A DNA stretch of 62,005 nucleotides from a virus: the IMG/VR virus record IMGVR_UViG_3300025379_000010, positions 1 to 62,005 of that record. One strand, given 5' to 3'. Positions 43,369 to 51,264 of this stretch are shown piece by piece. The notes under the pieces were generated by a model. It ran no database searches and was not told the DNA's origin. It saw nothing but the letters and a program-made list of their open reading frames with translations. How positions within the stretch are numbered: position 1 is the stretch's first letter; each line of letters starts with the position of its first letter. The translations under genes were made by a program, and so were the position numbers.

Positions 43369-44088
43369 TTGCCCACCAACTTCTTCTTCAGGAACAGCGA
43401 TTACAATCCTGAGCAGAATCTGCTACAGAATCTAGCAGACGAAATGATTCAGATTTTTGGTATCGATTGCTATTATCTTCCGAGAACAACAAACTATATT
43501 GATAAGTTATTTGATGAAGCACCAACGTCTTCATTCAACGTGGCTATTCCACTTGAAATGTATATTAATGATTATGAAGGTTTCCAAGGTGAAGGCGATC
43601 TACTCAGCAAGTTCGGGCTAAACGTAGCAGACAAACTTACACTATCGGTGAGTCGTCGTAGGTTCGCACAAGACATCGGTAGCATATACAACTTGATTCG
43701 CCCACAAGAAGGTGATCTTGTTTACTTTCCATTCACAACTGGTATTTTTGAAATCAAGTTCGTTGAACATGAAAGATCCTTCTACCAGACTGGATCGCTA
43801 CAATACTTTGAGTTGCAGCTAGAGAAGTTCAACTACGATTCGGAACAGTTCAACACTGGCATCGCAAATATCGATTCGATCCAGCAGAACTATTCAGTGG
43901 CAGACAGTAACTTCTGGTATCTCACCGAAGCAAGTTACGATCTTATTACCGAAGCTGGTTATGATATTGTCAACGAAACTTTTGTTCTAGATGAAATCGA
44001 TCCGACAACACAGAATGAAGAGTTTGTAGCTTTGGCAAATACCTTCGTGGACTGGTCGGTTACTAATCCATTTGGGAACGACATTTAG
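43369..44088 (+). CDS. 14: Neck protein gp14
   Basis: 239 residues from TTG 43369; no ATG fits, and AAAGGA lies 9 nt upstream. Matches to T4 gp14 include LADEMIQIFGIDCYYLPRTT, EMYINDYEGFQGEGDLLSKF, GLNVADKLTLSVSRRRFAQD and PQEGDLVYFPFTTGIFEIKF. gp14 completes the neck with gp13 and allows tail joining. The length is close to that of T4 gp14 (256). Its TAG stop overlaps the TAA stop of the minus-strand endonuclease, so there is no spacer between them. Confidence 0.88.
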   Translation: MPTNFFFRNSDYNPEQNLLQNLADEMIQIFGIDCYYLPRTTNYIDKLFDEAPTSSFNVAIPLEMYINDYEGFQGEGDLLSKFGLNVADKLTLSVSRRRFAQDIGSIYNLIRPQEGDLVYFPFTTGIFEIKFVEHERSFYQTGSLQYFELQLEKFNYDSEQFNTGIANIDSIQQNYSVADSNFWYLTEASYDLITEAGYDIVNETFVLDEIDPTTQNEEFVALANTFVDWSVTNPFGNDI

Positions 44089-44813
44089 ATTTTGTGCTTT
44101 CTAGCAAAGTGCATAGGAAAGCCACATCTGGCCATTTCTTTTCTACACAAAACACAAGAGACTCTATGTTTGTTTCTATCTGCCGAAGCTGCTTTCCATT
44201 CGTCTGTGCATCTTGCCTTTGCTTTTTCTGACAAACGTTCGCGTAGTTCTTGATTATTCATTGCTTCTTTTGTTTCTATAGATATACTATTCTTTTCGTC
44301 ATTTGTTCTAGAAACTTTATATCTATCGTTTTCCTCTCGTGATTTGGGATTTACTCTATATTTCATAAATCTTTTTCTGCAATTTTCCTTTTCTTCTTCT
44401 GATTTATTAGACCATCTGATTGAAGCTTCGCTTGACATCTTAGACAATCTTTCCGCAGTAAAACTATTTCTTTGGTTTTGTTTTGTTTTTTCTGAAAGTT
44501 TATAACCACCAGAATTTCTCCAACGAATGTTGGATATCGCTTCATTGATATACATAGGATTTACATCTACATTGAAGTGTTTGTGTAGATAAGATTCGTG
44601 ATTTATAGCAGATTCTCTTGTATCAAATATTTTTATGATTTTGGTTTTGAAAAATGAAGGATTTCGCTTCATCTCTTCAATCCAAACTTTCTTGTGTTTT
44701 TTTGATGTAACGGTTCCATGATATCCTCTATTGATTTTGGATATCGTGCTGTAACCGATATAGAACGGAGGAAGTTTGTTGCCAATATAAATAGTAATAT
44801 ATGTACAATACAT
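44085..44813 (-). CDS. GIY-YIG-type homing endonuclease between gp14 and gp15 (minus strand)
   Basis: 242 residues from the ATG at 44813, which has a TAGGAG ribosome site; an in-frame ATG at 44861 would be almost at the transcription start and is not favoured. The start is CTYITIYIGNKLPPFYIGYS, a divergent GIY-YIG core. NUMOD-like basic repeats follow, and a C-terminal C2H2 finger (C-x2-C-x12-H-x4-H: VLCRKEMARCGFPMHFARKH). Its stop overlaps the gp14 stop, and its leader overlaps the gp15 5' end on the other strand. It is expressed from the late promoter at 44877-44884. Confidence 0.8.
   Translation of the reverse strand: MYCTYITIYIGNKLPPFYIGYSTISKINRGYHGTVTSKKHKKVWIEEMKRNPSFFKTKIIKIFDTRESAINHESYLHKHFNVDVNPMYINEAISNIRWRNSGGYKLSEKTKQNQRNSFTAERLSKMSSEASIRWSNKSEEEKENCRKRFMKYRVNPKSREENDRYKVSRTNDEKNSISIETKEAMNNQELRERLSEKAKARCTDEWKAASADRNKHRVSCVLCRKEMARCGFPMHFARKHKI
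44786..44793 (+). promoter_or_regulatory. Late promoter for gp15
   Basis: A perfect TATAAATA inside the 5' end of the minus-strand endonuclease gene, 56 nt upstream of the gp15 ATG at 44842. Confidence 0.75.
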
Positions 44814-44871
44814 GCTGGAATCTCCTAAGTTTCTAGAGTAGATGGGTTTCGGCCAAGTCACCGCGATCTAC
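44814..44871. repeat. Homing-endonuclease leader cassette, copy B (inverted relative to copy A)
   Basis: On the minus strand this reads GTAGATCGCGGTG, AAACCCATCTACTCT, AGGAG and CAGC before the endonuclease ATG, the same order as copy A at 6878-6936. On the plus strand it encodes MGF..TAIY, the first residues of gp15; in copy A the equivalent strand encodes the start of the 6245-6907 gene. Confidence 0.82.
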
Positions 44872-45921
44872 AACTATATTTATATAAACCGATTCGGGAG
44901 AAGTATTATTTTTGGCAACAACTTTTATTTTGGCAGTATCAGAAAGTATATTGTTCTGTTTGGTTCGTTGTTCAATGATATTCTCATTGATCGCGTCAAT
45001 GAAGCAGGAGATGCTGTTGATACACTGAAAGTGCCACTATCATATGGTCCAAAAGATCGTTATCTCGTTCGACTTCAAGAGAACCCAGACTTGCTACGCC
45101 AGGTCAATCAGGTTCTACCTAGAATGTCTTTTGAAATCAAAAGTGTTGAATACGATTCATCGCGTAAGTTAAACACCATTGGCAAAAATAGAAATCTGAC
45201 CAATGCTTCGAATGTTCTTGAATATCAGTACAATCCTGTTCCGTACAACTTTAACATCGATCTATCGATTCTTGCTAGAAACGCCGATGATGCTTGTCGC
45301 ATTGTTGAACAGATTTTGCCATTCTTCAAGCCAGAGTGGACAACAGCAATCAATCTCATTCCAGAAATGGGTATCGTGATGGATATTCCTGTTGTTTTAA
45401 AAAACATTCAGTATGAAGATACTTACGAAGCCAGTTTCAATGACCGGTATGCTATCATCTGGGAACTTCAGTTCGTTCTCAAAGGCTATATCTTTGGTCC
45501 AATCTCAACACAGGGCGTCATCAATACTGTTGATATCAACTTCCGTGTATCTGGTGATAACGATACTTTTGTTGGCACAATCAGTAACGGCAGTAACACA
45601 ATCTTTACAAATGCCGATATTGATGCTATCGATGTTGGTTCTAGGATTACAGCAAACGTTCAAGGATTGCCAGCAAATACAACAGTAACCGCGGTAAATA
45701 CGACATCGGTTTCACTTAGCAACATATATACTGGTTTAAACTCTAACGTAACCTTTACAACTTCTGGCAACTCTCCTATTGCAGAATATGTACAGATTAC
45801 TCCTGGTCTGGATGCGAATGGAAATCCAACAAGCAATGCTTCCATTTCTATTCCTGTATCAGAGATTGAAGCTAACAGCAACTATGGTTACATAAAAGAT
45901 TGGTTTACAAACATCGGGTGA
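44842..45921 (+). CDS. 15: Tail sheath stabiliser gp15, with foreign N-terminus and beta-module insert
   Basis: 359 residues against 272 in T4. The gp15 body starts FYFGSIRKYIVLFGSLFNDI and includes VPLSYGPKDRYLVRLQENPD, YQYNPVPYNFNIDLSILARN and IVEQILPFFKPEWTTAINLI. gp15 caps the sheath and tube and joins the neck. The first ~24 residues (MGFGQVTAIYNYIYINRFGR) are not typical and match the cassette-derived start of the 6245-6907 gene. A GGGAGAAGT site followed by ATT ATT TTT GGC just before the body may be the relic of the original ATG start. A recurrent-module copy lies at 45562-45765 (RITANVQGLPANTTVTAVNT). Confidence 0.86.
   Translation: MGFGQVTAIYNYIYINRFGRSIIFGNNFYFGSIRKYIVLFGSLFNDILIDRVNEAGDAVDTLKVPLSYGPKDRYLVRLQENPDLLRQVNQVLPRMSFEIKSVEYDSSRKLNTIGKNRNLTNASNVLEYQYNPVPYNFNIDLSILARNADDACRIVEQILPFFKPEWTTAINLIPEMGIVMDIPVVLKNIQYEDTYEASFNDRYAIIWELQFVLKGYIFGPISTQGVINTVDINFRVSGDNDTFVGTISNGSNTIFTNADIDAIDVGSRITANVQGLPANTTVTAVNTTSVSLSNIYTGLNSNVTFTTSGNSPIAEYVQITPGLDANGNPTSNASISIPVSEIEANSNYGYIKDWFTNIG
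44877..44884 (-). promoter_or_regulatory. Minus-strand late promoter for the gp14-gp15 endonuclease
   Basis: TATAAATA on the minus strand, about 64 nt upstream of the endonuclease ATG. It lies within gp15 coding sequence and faces the gp15 promoter, the same geometry as at 6865/6943. Confidence 0.72.
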
Positions 45922-45924
45922 TCT

Positions 45925-46362
45925 ATGAACATAGCGAATAATCAAATCATTTCACAAAAACTAGGCCTTAGCCCAATGAATGACTCGGTTGGGTTTCCGA
46001 CAAAGAAGTTGCCTACACAGGCTATTCTTGTTCAAGACGAAACGCAAACCAATGCAGAGAACGATTACGACTTTGCACGTAAGAATCTTTATGACATCAT
46101 CGAAGCTGGTCAGGAAGCACTCACCGACATGCTGGAGTTCGCAAAGCAGTCTCAGTCGGCATCTGCATACGAAGTTGTTGGTACGCTGGTAAACGGCTTG
46201 GTGACAGCTAACCAGAAGCTTTTGAATCTAAGCAAGCAAGTCAAAGAGATCCAGAAGATGGACAAAACACCAGAAGAAGCAGAAAAGACTACTGGTAATG
46301 TAACTAACAACCTATTTGTGGGTTCTACAGCAGAACTTCATAAGTTGCTTAGAGGAGATTAA
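45925..46362 (+). CDS. 16: Small terminase subunit gp16
   Basis: 145 residues. The core, YDFARKNLYDIIEAGQEALT, DMLEFAKQSQSASAYEVVGT, LVNGLVTANQKLLNLSKQVK, is the typical helical hairpin of T4-like gp16. gp16 rings regulate the large terminase and recognise DNA for packaging. The C-terminal part with GNVTNNLFVGSTAELHKLLR is also common in this family. Its length is near that of T4 gp16 (164). It starts four bases after gp15 and, as usual, is followed by gp17, but here after a 283-bp gap holding endonuclease remains. Confidence 0.85.
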   Translation: MNIANNQIISQKLGLSPMNDSVGFPTKKLPTQAILVQDETQTNAENDYDFARKNLYDIIEAGQEALTDMLEFAKQSQSASAYEVVGTLVNGLVTANQKLLNLSKQVKEIQKMDKTPEEAEKTTGNVTNNLFVGSTAELHKLLRGD

Positions 46363-46430
46363 AACATAAGTATTATGTGGTTCACGAGACGGCAATCTCC
46401 AACCACTCTAACGCTAATAGGAGCATCAGC

Positions 46431-46644
46431 ATGGAAATATTTAATCTACTTATAACCAAAAAACACAATCGTCATTATGTAATGAGGTATTACAGATATA
46501 TAAAGTTGTGTCGAAAGACCTAGTAAAAAATGTTACTGGGATGGATTAAACAACAAAGTGATGAAAAAATATATTGTAGGACAACAACCTGAAGGTTGGT
46601 TATTAGGCAATCCTATGAATCCAAAGAAAAAAGTTTTAAATTGA
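46431..46644 (+). pseudogene. Degraded homing endonuclease remnant between gp16 and gp17
   Basis: The segment begins with the same leader as the 6938 gene (CTCTAACGCT..AGGAGCATCAGC at 46406-46430) and an ATG at 46431. The first frame reads KKHNRHYVMRYYRYIKL and soon stops; 'Y..YY.YI..C' is a common opening of HNH-type phage homing endonucleases. A later frame reads MKKYIVGQQPEGWLLGNPMN before a stop at 46642-46644, the style of the mid-to-late part of such enzymes. The catalytic middle is missing and several stops intervene. The gp17 ATG follows two bases later. Confidence 0.7.
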
Positions 46645-46645
46645 T

Positions 46646-48262
46646 ATGTCACATTATTATAACAACAATATCAACCTCAAAGCAATAAATGTTCCTATTC
46701 AATGGGACATAGAAAAAGTCAAGGAGTTTAAAAAATGCTCCGAAGATCAAATATATTTCATTAAAACTTATTGTAAAGTTGTTCATGTTGATCACGGTCT
46801 TATGAACTTTGGTCTTTGGCCATTTCAAGAGAACATGATTAATACATTTGAACAAAATAGATTTGTAATTTCCAAAATGCCCCGTCAGGTCGGAAAAACA
46901 ACAACAGTTTGTGCTTATATATTACATAAGATGCTTTTCAATCAAAATTATCAGGTTGCGATTCTTGCCAACAAAGATGCTCAAGCCCGAGAAATATTGA
47001 GTAGAGTTAAACTTATGTTTGAACATCTTCCTGATTGGATGCAACAGGGTGTTAAACGCTGGAATGAAGGTGATATTGAATTAGAAAATGGATCGAAGGC
47101 TCTTGCGTCCGCAACTGGCGGTTCTGCTGTTCGCGGTAAAACATTCTCTCTACTCGTACTTGATGAGTTTGCATTCGTTCCTAATAATATTCAAGAAGAG
47201 TTCTTCGCCTCGGTCTATCCTACAGTAACATCTGGTAAGACAACTAAAGTTATCATCACATCAACACCAAATGGGATGAATCTGTTTTATAAGTTGTGGT
47301 CGGATTCAGAACAAGGGCGCAACACCTACGTTCGCTGCTCTGTTCATTGGAGTGATGTTCCAGGAAGAGATGAGGATTTCAAAGATGAATATATCAAAAA
47401 CACCAGTGAACGTCAGTGGCGACAGGAGTTTTGTTGTGAGTTTCTAGGTTCATCTAATACACTGATTGATGGCAACAAACTAGCACAACTTACGTATATT
47501 GATCCTATCCTAACAAACAATGATGTGGACATGTACGAAGATGTGGATGAGTCTCGTGTATATGCAACTGTGGTTGATACGTCTCGTGGTTCTGGTATTG
47601 ACTATTCTGCTTTTATTGTTTTTGATATCACAGACGTACCGTATCGAGTAGTGGCAAAATATCGTAATAATGAAATCGAATCTCTCGTTTATCCTACAAT
47701 CATCTATAACGTATCACGACATTACAATAATGCATATGTTCTAGTTGAAATCAATGACGTCGGTCAACAGGTGGTGGACATTCTACAGCACGATCTAGAA
47801 TATGAAAACGTACTGTCAACAAAGACTAAAGGTCGCGCTGGCCAGAAGATCGGCGGCACTATGGGCGGTGTTCGTTTTGCTATGGGTGTTCGAACCACAA
47901 CACAAGTCAAGCGTATTGGTTGTGCCAACTTTAAGAGTTTGGTTGAGAATGATAAACTGATAATCAATGACTATGATCTTCTTCAAGAAATGTATCGCTT
48001 TGTTGAACACAATGCTAAGTACCAAGCAGAAGAGGGAAGTCATGATGACCTCGTAATGTGTTGTGTTTTGTTTTCCTGGTTAGTACATCAAGACTATTTC
48101 AAAGAACTAAGCAACAACGATGCAAGACTTGAAGTTTTGGCCAACAACCAGAGACTTATTGAAGAAAATCTTGTGCCATTTGGTTATGTTGATGAAGCAT
48201 GGGAAGATCCCAATGCAGGTGATGATTTCGAATCGTCATTCAGACAGTGGTTGATGATGTAG
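46646..48262 (+). CDS. 17: Large terminase subunit gp17
   Basis: 538 residues. ATPase: Walker A RQVGKTT at 80-86, Walker B SLLVLDEF with D173-E174, coupling motif ITSTPNG near 210. Nuclease: VVDTSRGSGIDYSAF near 313, VLVEINDVGQQVVDIL near 369 and SHDDLVM near 473 give the acidic metal site. gp17 pumps DNA into the prohead and cuts concatemers. T4 gp17 is 610 residues; this one lacks some N-terminal residues. The first residues, MSHYYNNNINLKAINVPIQW, follow the endonuclease remnant directly, so the present start may have been reshaped by that element. Confidence 0.95.
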   Translation: MSHYYNNNINLKAINVPIQWDIEKVKEFKKCSEDQIYFIKTYCKVVHVDHGLMNFGLWPFQENMINTFEQNRFVISKMPRQVGKTTTVCAYILHKMLFNQNYQVAILANKDAQAREILSRVKLMFEHLPDWMQQGVKRWNEGDIELENGSKALASATGGSAVRGKTFSLLVLDEFAFVPNNIQEEFFASVYPTVTSGKTTKVIITSTPNGMNLFYKLWSDSEQGRNTYVRCSVHWSDVPGRDEDFKDEYIKNTSERQWRQEFCCEFLGSSNTLIDGNKLAQLTYIDPILTNNDVDMYEDVDESRVYATVVDTSRGSGIDYSAFIVFDITDVPYRVVAKYRNNEIESLVYPTIIYNVSRHYNNAYVLVEINDVGQQVVDILQHDLEYENVLSTKTKGRAGQKIGGTMGGVRFAMGVRTTTQVKRIGCANFKSLVENDKLIINDYDLLQEMYRFVEHNAKYQAEEGSHDDLVMCCVLFSWLVHQDYFKELSNNDARLEVLANNQRLIEENLVPFGYVDEAWEDPNAGDDFESSFRQWLMM

Positions 48263-48280
48263 CATCTAGTATTAGTTTTT

Positions 48281-48288
48281 TATAAATA
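48281..48288 (+). promoter_or_regulatory. Late promoter for sheath gp18
   Basis: A perfect TATAAATA after a T-rich stretch, 59 nt upstream of the gp18 ATG; AAGGGAG gives the ribosome site. Confidence 0.85.
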
Positions 48289-48339
48289 CAATCAAAGCAA
48301 TCATAATCATAACCTGTTTTTGCGATAAGGGAGATAACA

Positions 48340-50646
48340 ATGGCAATTCAAGTCAGTCCAGGCGTAAGCGTTACCGAATACGATGCAACCACAACAGTAC
48401 CTGTCGTTTCGACCACAACTGGCGCTATTGCTGGTGTGTTTCGTTGGGGTCCAATCGGTCAGCTAGTTCTAGTTGATTCAGAAGTAACTCTATGGAAGCG
48501 TTTTGGTAAACCAACCAATCTAAACGCCGAAACATTTTTCACAGCCGCAAACTTCCTTGCTTATGGTAACTCACTATACGTAAGTCGCGCTGCTAACACA
48601 ACAGATACTACAACTGACGGTTATGGTACATTTAGTGCTATCGCTGATACAAGTGGCGCTATTGTTGCTAACGTTGCTGGTAATACGTATTGGGGTTCGA
48701 ACGTTAACGCAAACTTCAATATCACAAACCAGACAGCATATAATACTGCTGCAAACAATGGTCAGTTTTCTTCAAATCCAACATACCTCTATACTGCAAA
48801 GTATCCAGGTGCAATCGGTAGCAGCCTTACAATCTCAACGGTTGATACTGCTAACGCATATTCATCAAACTTGGTGAATATCTCAAATACAACATTCACA
48901 TTCAACTCGAATACTGCTGTACTTTCATTCAACGATACTTCAGCCATCATCAATGCTGCTACTGCTGCTGCTAACCTAGCTTCATATGTTGCATATCAAG
49001 CATTAACAGTTGGTGACTGGATCACAATTGGTAATACAACAATCGGTACACAGACACTACAGGTTGCTTCAAAGGGCACTGCTCCTGCACTAGTAATCAA
49101 TGCTGGCGTAACATTCACTGCTTCGTCAAACACTGTTACTGGTCTAAGCGGAATGACAAATGCTTACATTGGTTACTCTGTAAGTGCTTCTATTGCTGGT
49201 CTTGCTAACAACACCACAATCGTTTCTGTTCCAAGTTCAACATCAGTTGTTCTATCAAGCGCATTCACAGGATCAACCGGTTCAGCAACAATCAAAGCTG
49301 CACAAGAGTTCCTAAACCTTTCATTCTATACTCCATACACAATCTCAACACCTTGGAACGTTTCAGGTAACGTTGGTCGTCTATGGCAGTATTACAGTTC
49401 TGTAACTGGTGCGCCGGCGGTTTCTTACTACGGTCAGAACTATGGCAATAGTGCTGCTGTTGATCAGATCCATGCTGTTGTCACAGATACACTAGGCAAG
49501 TTCACTGGCGTTCCAGGGCAGATCCTAGAAGTATTCCAGGGAATGTCACGCGCTACAGATTCTAAGACTGTTGATGGTGCAACCAACTACTATCTCAACA
49601 TTCTAAATCAAAACTCAAACTATGTTTGGGTAACAAATCTACCAACTGCCTCATATGCAAACACTTCAGCGAATATGACAACATTGACCGATGTTGTTCC
49701 TACATCTATCGCATTTGCTGGTGGTCAAGACGGCTTCTCAGAAAGCAACGTTGGTACAAACATCGGGGCAATCACTGCCGCTTATGACCTCTATAAGTCA
49801 ACAGAGCGTGCTTCAATCTCGCTTCTATTGACTGGTAAGTCAGACGAAACAAATAGAACGCTACTTGGCAACTATCTAATCCAGAACATTGCTCAGCCAC
49901 GTATGGACTGCGTTGTGTTCATTTCACCAAATGCTTCATCAGTTGTCAACAACGTAGGTAATGAACTTGCTTCTGTTCAAAGCTTCCGTGCTGGCTTAAC
50001 AGCATCTTCATATGGTGTCATGGATTCTGGCTACAAATATCAGTACGACAAGTACAATGACGTATACCGTTATGTTCCACTAAATGGCGACATTGCTGGT
50101 CTATGCGTCTATACTGATACGACTAAAGATCCATGGTGGTCACCTGCTGGTTTCAATCGTGGTCAGATCAAGAATATTGTCAAGCTTGCTTACAATCCAA
50201 CCAAGACAGATCGCGATGTTCTATATCCACTAGGCGTTAATCCAGTTGTGACTTTTCCAGGTCAAGGAACAATCCTATACGGCGATAAGACATTAGCAAA
50301 CCCATCAGCGTTTGATCGTATTAACGTTCGTCGTCTATTCATTATTCTTGAAAAGACAATCGCACAGGCTGCACAGAACTTGCTATTCGAGTTCAACAAC
50401 TCGTTTACACAAGCACAGTTCGTTTCGATTGTTACACCATTCTTGCAACAGGTACAAGGCCGCCAGGGCATTACTGCTTTCCAAGTTGTTTGTGACTCAA
50501 CAAATAACACACCAGCAGTTATCGATGCTAATCAGTTTGTAGGCGACATCTATATCAAACCAGCACGTTCAATCAACTTTATCCAGTTGAACTTCGTTGC
50601 GGTAAGAACAGGTGTTGACTTCAATGAGATTACGGCTGCTATCTAA
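48340..50646 (+). CDS. 18: Tail sheath protein gp18 with inserted beta-module
   Basis: 768 residues against 659 in T4. N-terminus: QVSPGVSVTEYDATTTVPVV, FRWGPIGQLVLVDSEVTLWK, RFGKPTNLNAETFFTAANFL, all typical. The C-terminal half has FISPNASSVVNNVGNELASV, YDKYNDVYRYVPLNGDIAGL and GFNRGQIKNIVKLAYNPTKT, the polymerisation core of contractile sheaths. A recurrent-module copy sits at about residues 255-320 (TASSNTVTGLSGMTNAYIGY, SVSASIAGLANNTTIVSVPS), where sheath proteins usually have their variable outer domain. The module would therefore decorate the tail surface. Confidence 0.93.
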   Translation: MAIQVSPGVSVTEYDATTTVPVVSTTTGAIAGVFRWGPIGQLVLVDSEVTLWKRFGKPTNLNAETFFTAANFLAYGNSLYVSRAANTTDTTTDGYGTFSAIADTSGAIVANVAGNTYWGSNVNANFNITNQTAYNTAANNGQFSSNPTYLYTAKYPGAIGSSLTISTVDTANAYSSNLVNISNTTFTFNSNTAVLSFNDTSAIINAATAAANLASYVAYQALTVGDWITIGNTTIGTQTLQVASKGTAPALVINAGVTFTASSNTVTGLSGMTNAYIGYSVSASIAGLANNTTIVSVPSSTSVVLSSAFTGSTGSATIKAAQEFLNLSFYTPYTISTPWNVSGNVGRLWQYYSSVTGAPAVSYYGQNYGNSAAVDQIHAVVTDTLGKFTGVPGQILEVFQGMSRATDSKTVDGATNYYLNILNQNSNYVWVTNLPTASYANTSANMTTLTDVVPTSIAFAGGQDGFSESNVGTNIGAITAAYDLYKSTERASISLLLTGKSDETNRTLLGNYLIQNIAQPRMDCVVFISPNASSVVNNVGNELASVQSFRAGLTASSYGVMDSGYKYQYDKYNDVYRYVPLNGDIAGLCVYTDTTKDPWWSPAGFNRGQIKNIVKLAYNPTKTDRDVLYPLGVNPVVTFPGQGTILYGDKTLANPSAFDRINVRRLFIILEKTIAQAAQNLLFEFNNSFTQAQFVSIVTPFLQQVQGRQGITAFQVVCDSTNNTPAVIDANQFVGDIYIKPARSINFIQLNFVAVRTGVDFNEITAAI

Positions 50647-50676
50647 AGCTAACAAGATAAAATAGGAGAATAATCA

Positions 50677-51228
50677 ATGACCTTTAGCGTTAACGATATT
50701 AAAGCACAACTGGTTGGTGGTGGCGCTCGTCAATCACTATTCAGTGTTCAGTTCAACAATCCAGCTTTGTCTATTTCGAATACTAAGGTGCCTTACATGA
50801 TAAAAGCATCTTCTATTCCGGAAGCAAGATTGGGAAACATTCAAGTTCCTTATTTTGGTCGTAAGATTAATCTTGCGGGTGACCGTACATATGCGGATTG
50901 GACAGTAACCGTAATCAATGATGAAGACTTTATTGTTCGTAATGCGATGGAACAGTGGTCAAATCAAATCAATAGCTTTCAGGGCAACCTAAGAACTATC
51001 GGTTCTTCATCACCGGCCGCATATAAATCAGATGCTACTGTGACACAATATAGCAAGACAGGCGCGGCTATTCGCCAATATACTTTTCATGGTATCTATC
51101 CTGCTGATGTTTCTGCAATCGATCTAGATTGGAACACAACAGATCAGATCGAAGAGTTCCGCGTAACATTCATGTACGATTGGTGGGAAGTAACTGGCGG
51201 CACTACAGGTATTGCTGGCGGTAACTAA
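50677..51228 (+). CDS. 19: Tail tube protein gp19
   Basis: 183 residues, near the 163 of T4. Signatures: LFSVQFNNPALSISNTKVPY, IKASSIPEARLGNIQVPYFG, RKINLAGDRTYADWTVTVIN, DEDFIVRNAMEQWSNQINSF, and the C-terminal DVSAIDLDWNTTDQIEEFRV. Hexamers stack to form the inner tube through which DNA passes. It has an AATAGGAG ribosome site and lies 30 nt after gp18, so the two are probably co-transcribed. Confidence 0.93.
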   Translation: MTFSVNDIKAQLVGGGARQSLFSVQFNNPALSISNTKVPYMIKASSIPEARLGNIQVPYFGRKINLAGDRTYADWTVTVINDEDFIVRNAMEQWSNQINSFQGNLRTIGSSSPAAYKSDATVTQYSKTGAAIRQYTFHGIYPADVSAIDLDWNTTDQIEEFRVTFMYDWWEVTGGTTGIAGGN

Positions 51229-51236
51229 TATAAGTA
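51229..51236 (+). promoter_or_regulatory. Possible weak late promoter for portal gp20
   Basis: TATAAGTA, one mismatch to TATAAATA, just at the gp19 stop and 36 nt before the gp20 ATG. Confidence 0.4.
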
Positions 51237-51264
51237 GACTGTAAAGGTTTACTAAGGGATTGTT

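Noticed and set aside
44814-44861. Longer start for the minus-strand endonuclease at 44861.
   Set aside because: It is only 16 nt from the promoter box, and the extra residues come from the leader cassette; ATG 44813 has a TAGGAG site.
29600-46644. Group I introns containing the endonuclease genes.
   Set aside because: The flanking genes are complete on each side, and no split exon pair that would splice was seen. The gp13 fragment duplicates, rather than completes, the intact gene.
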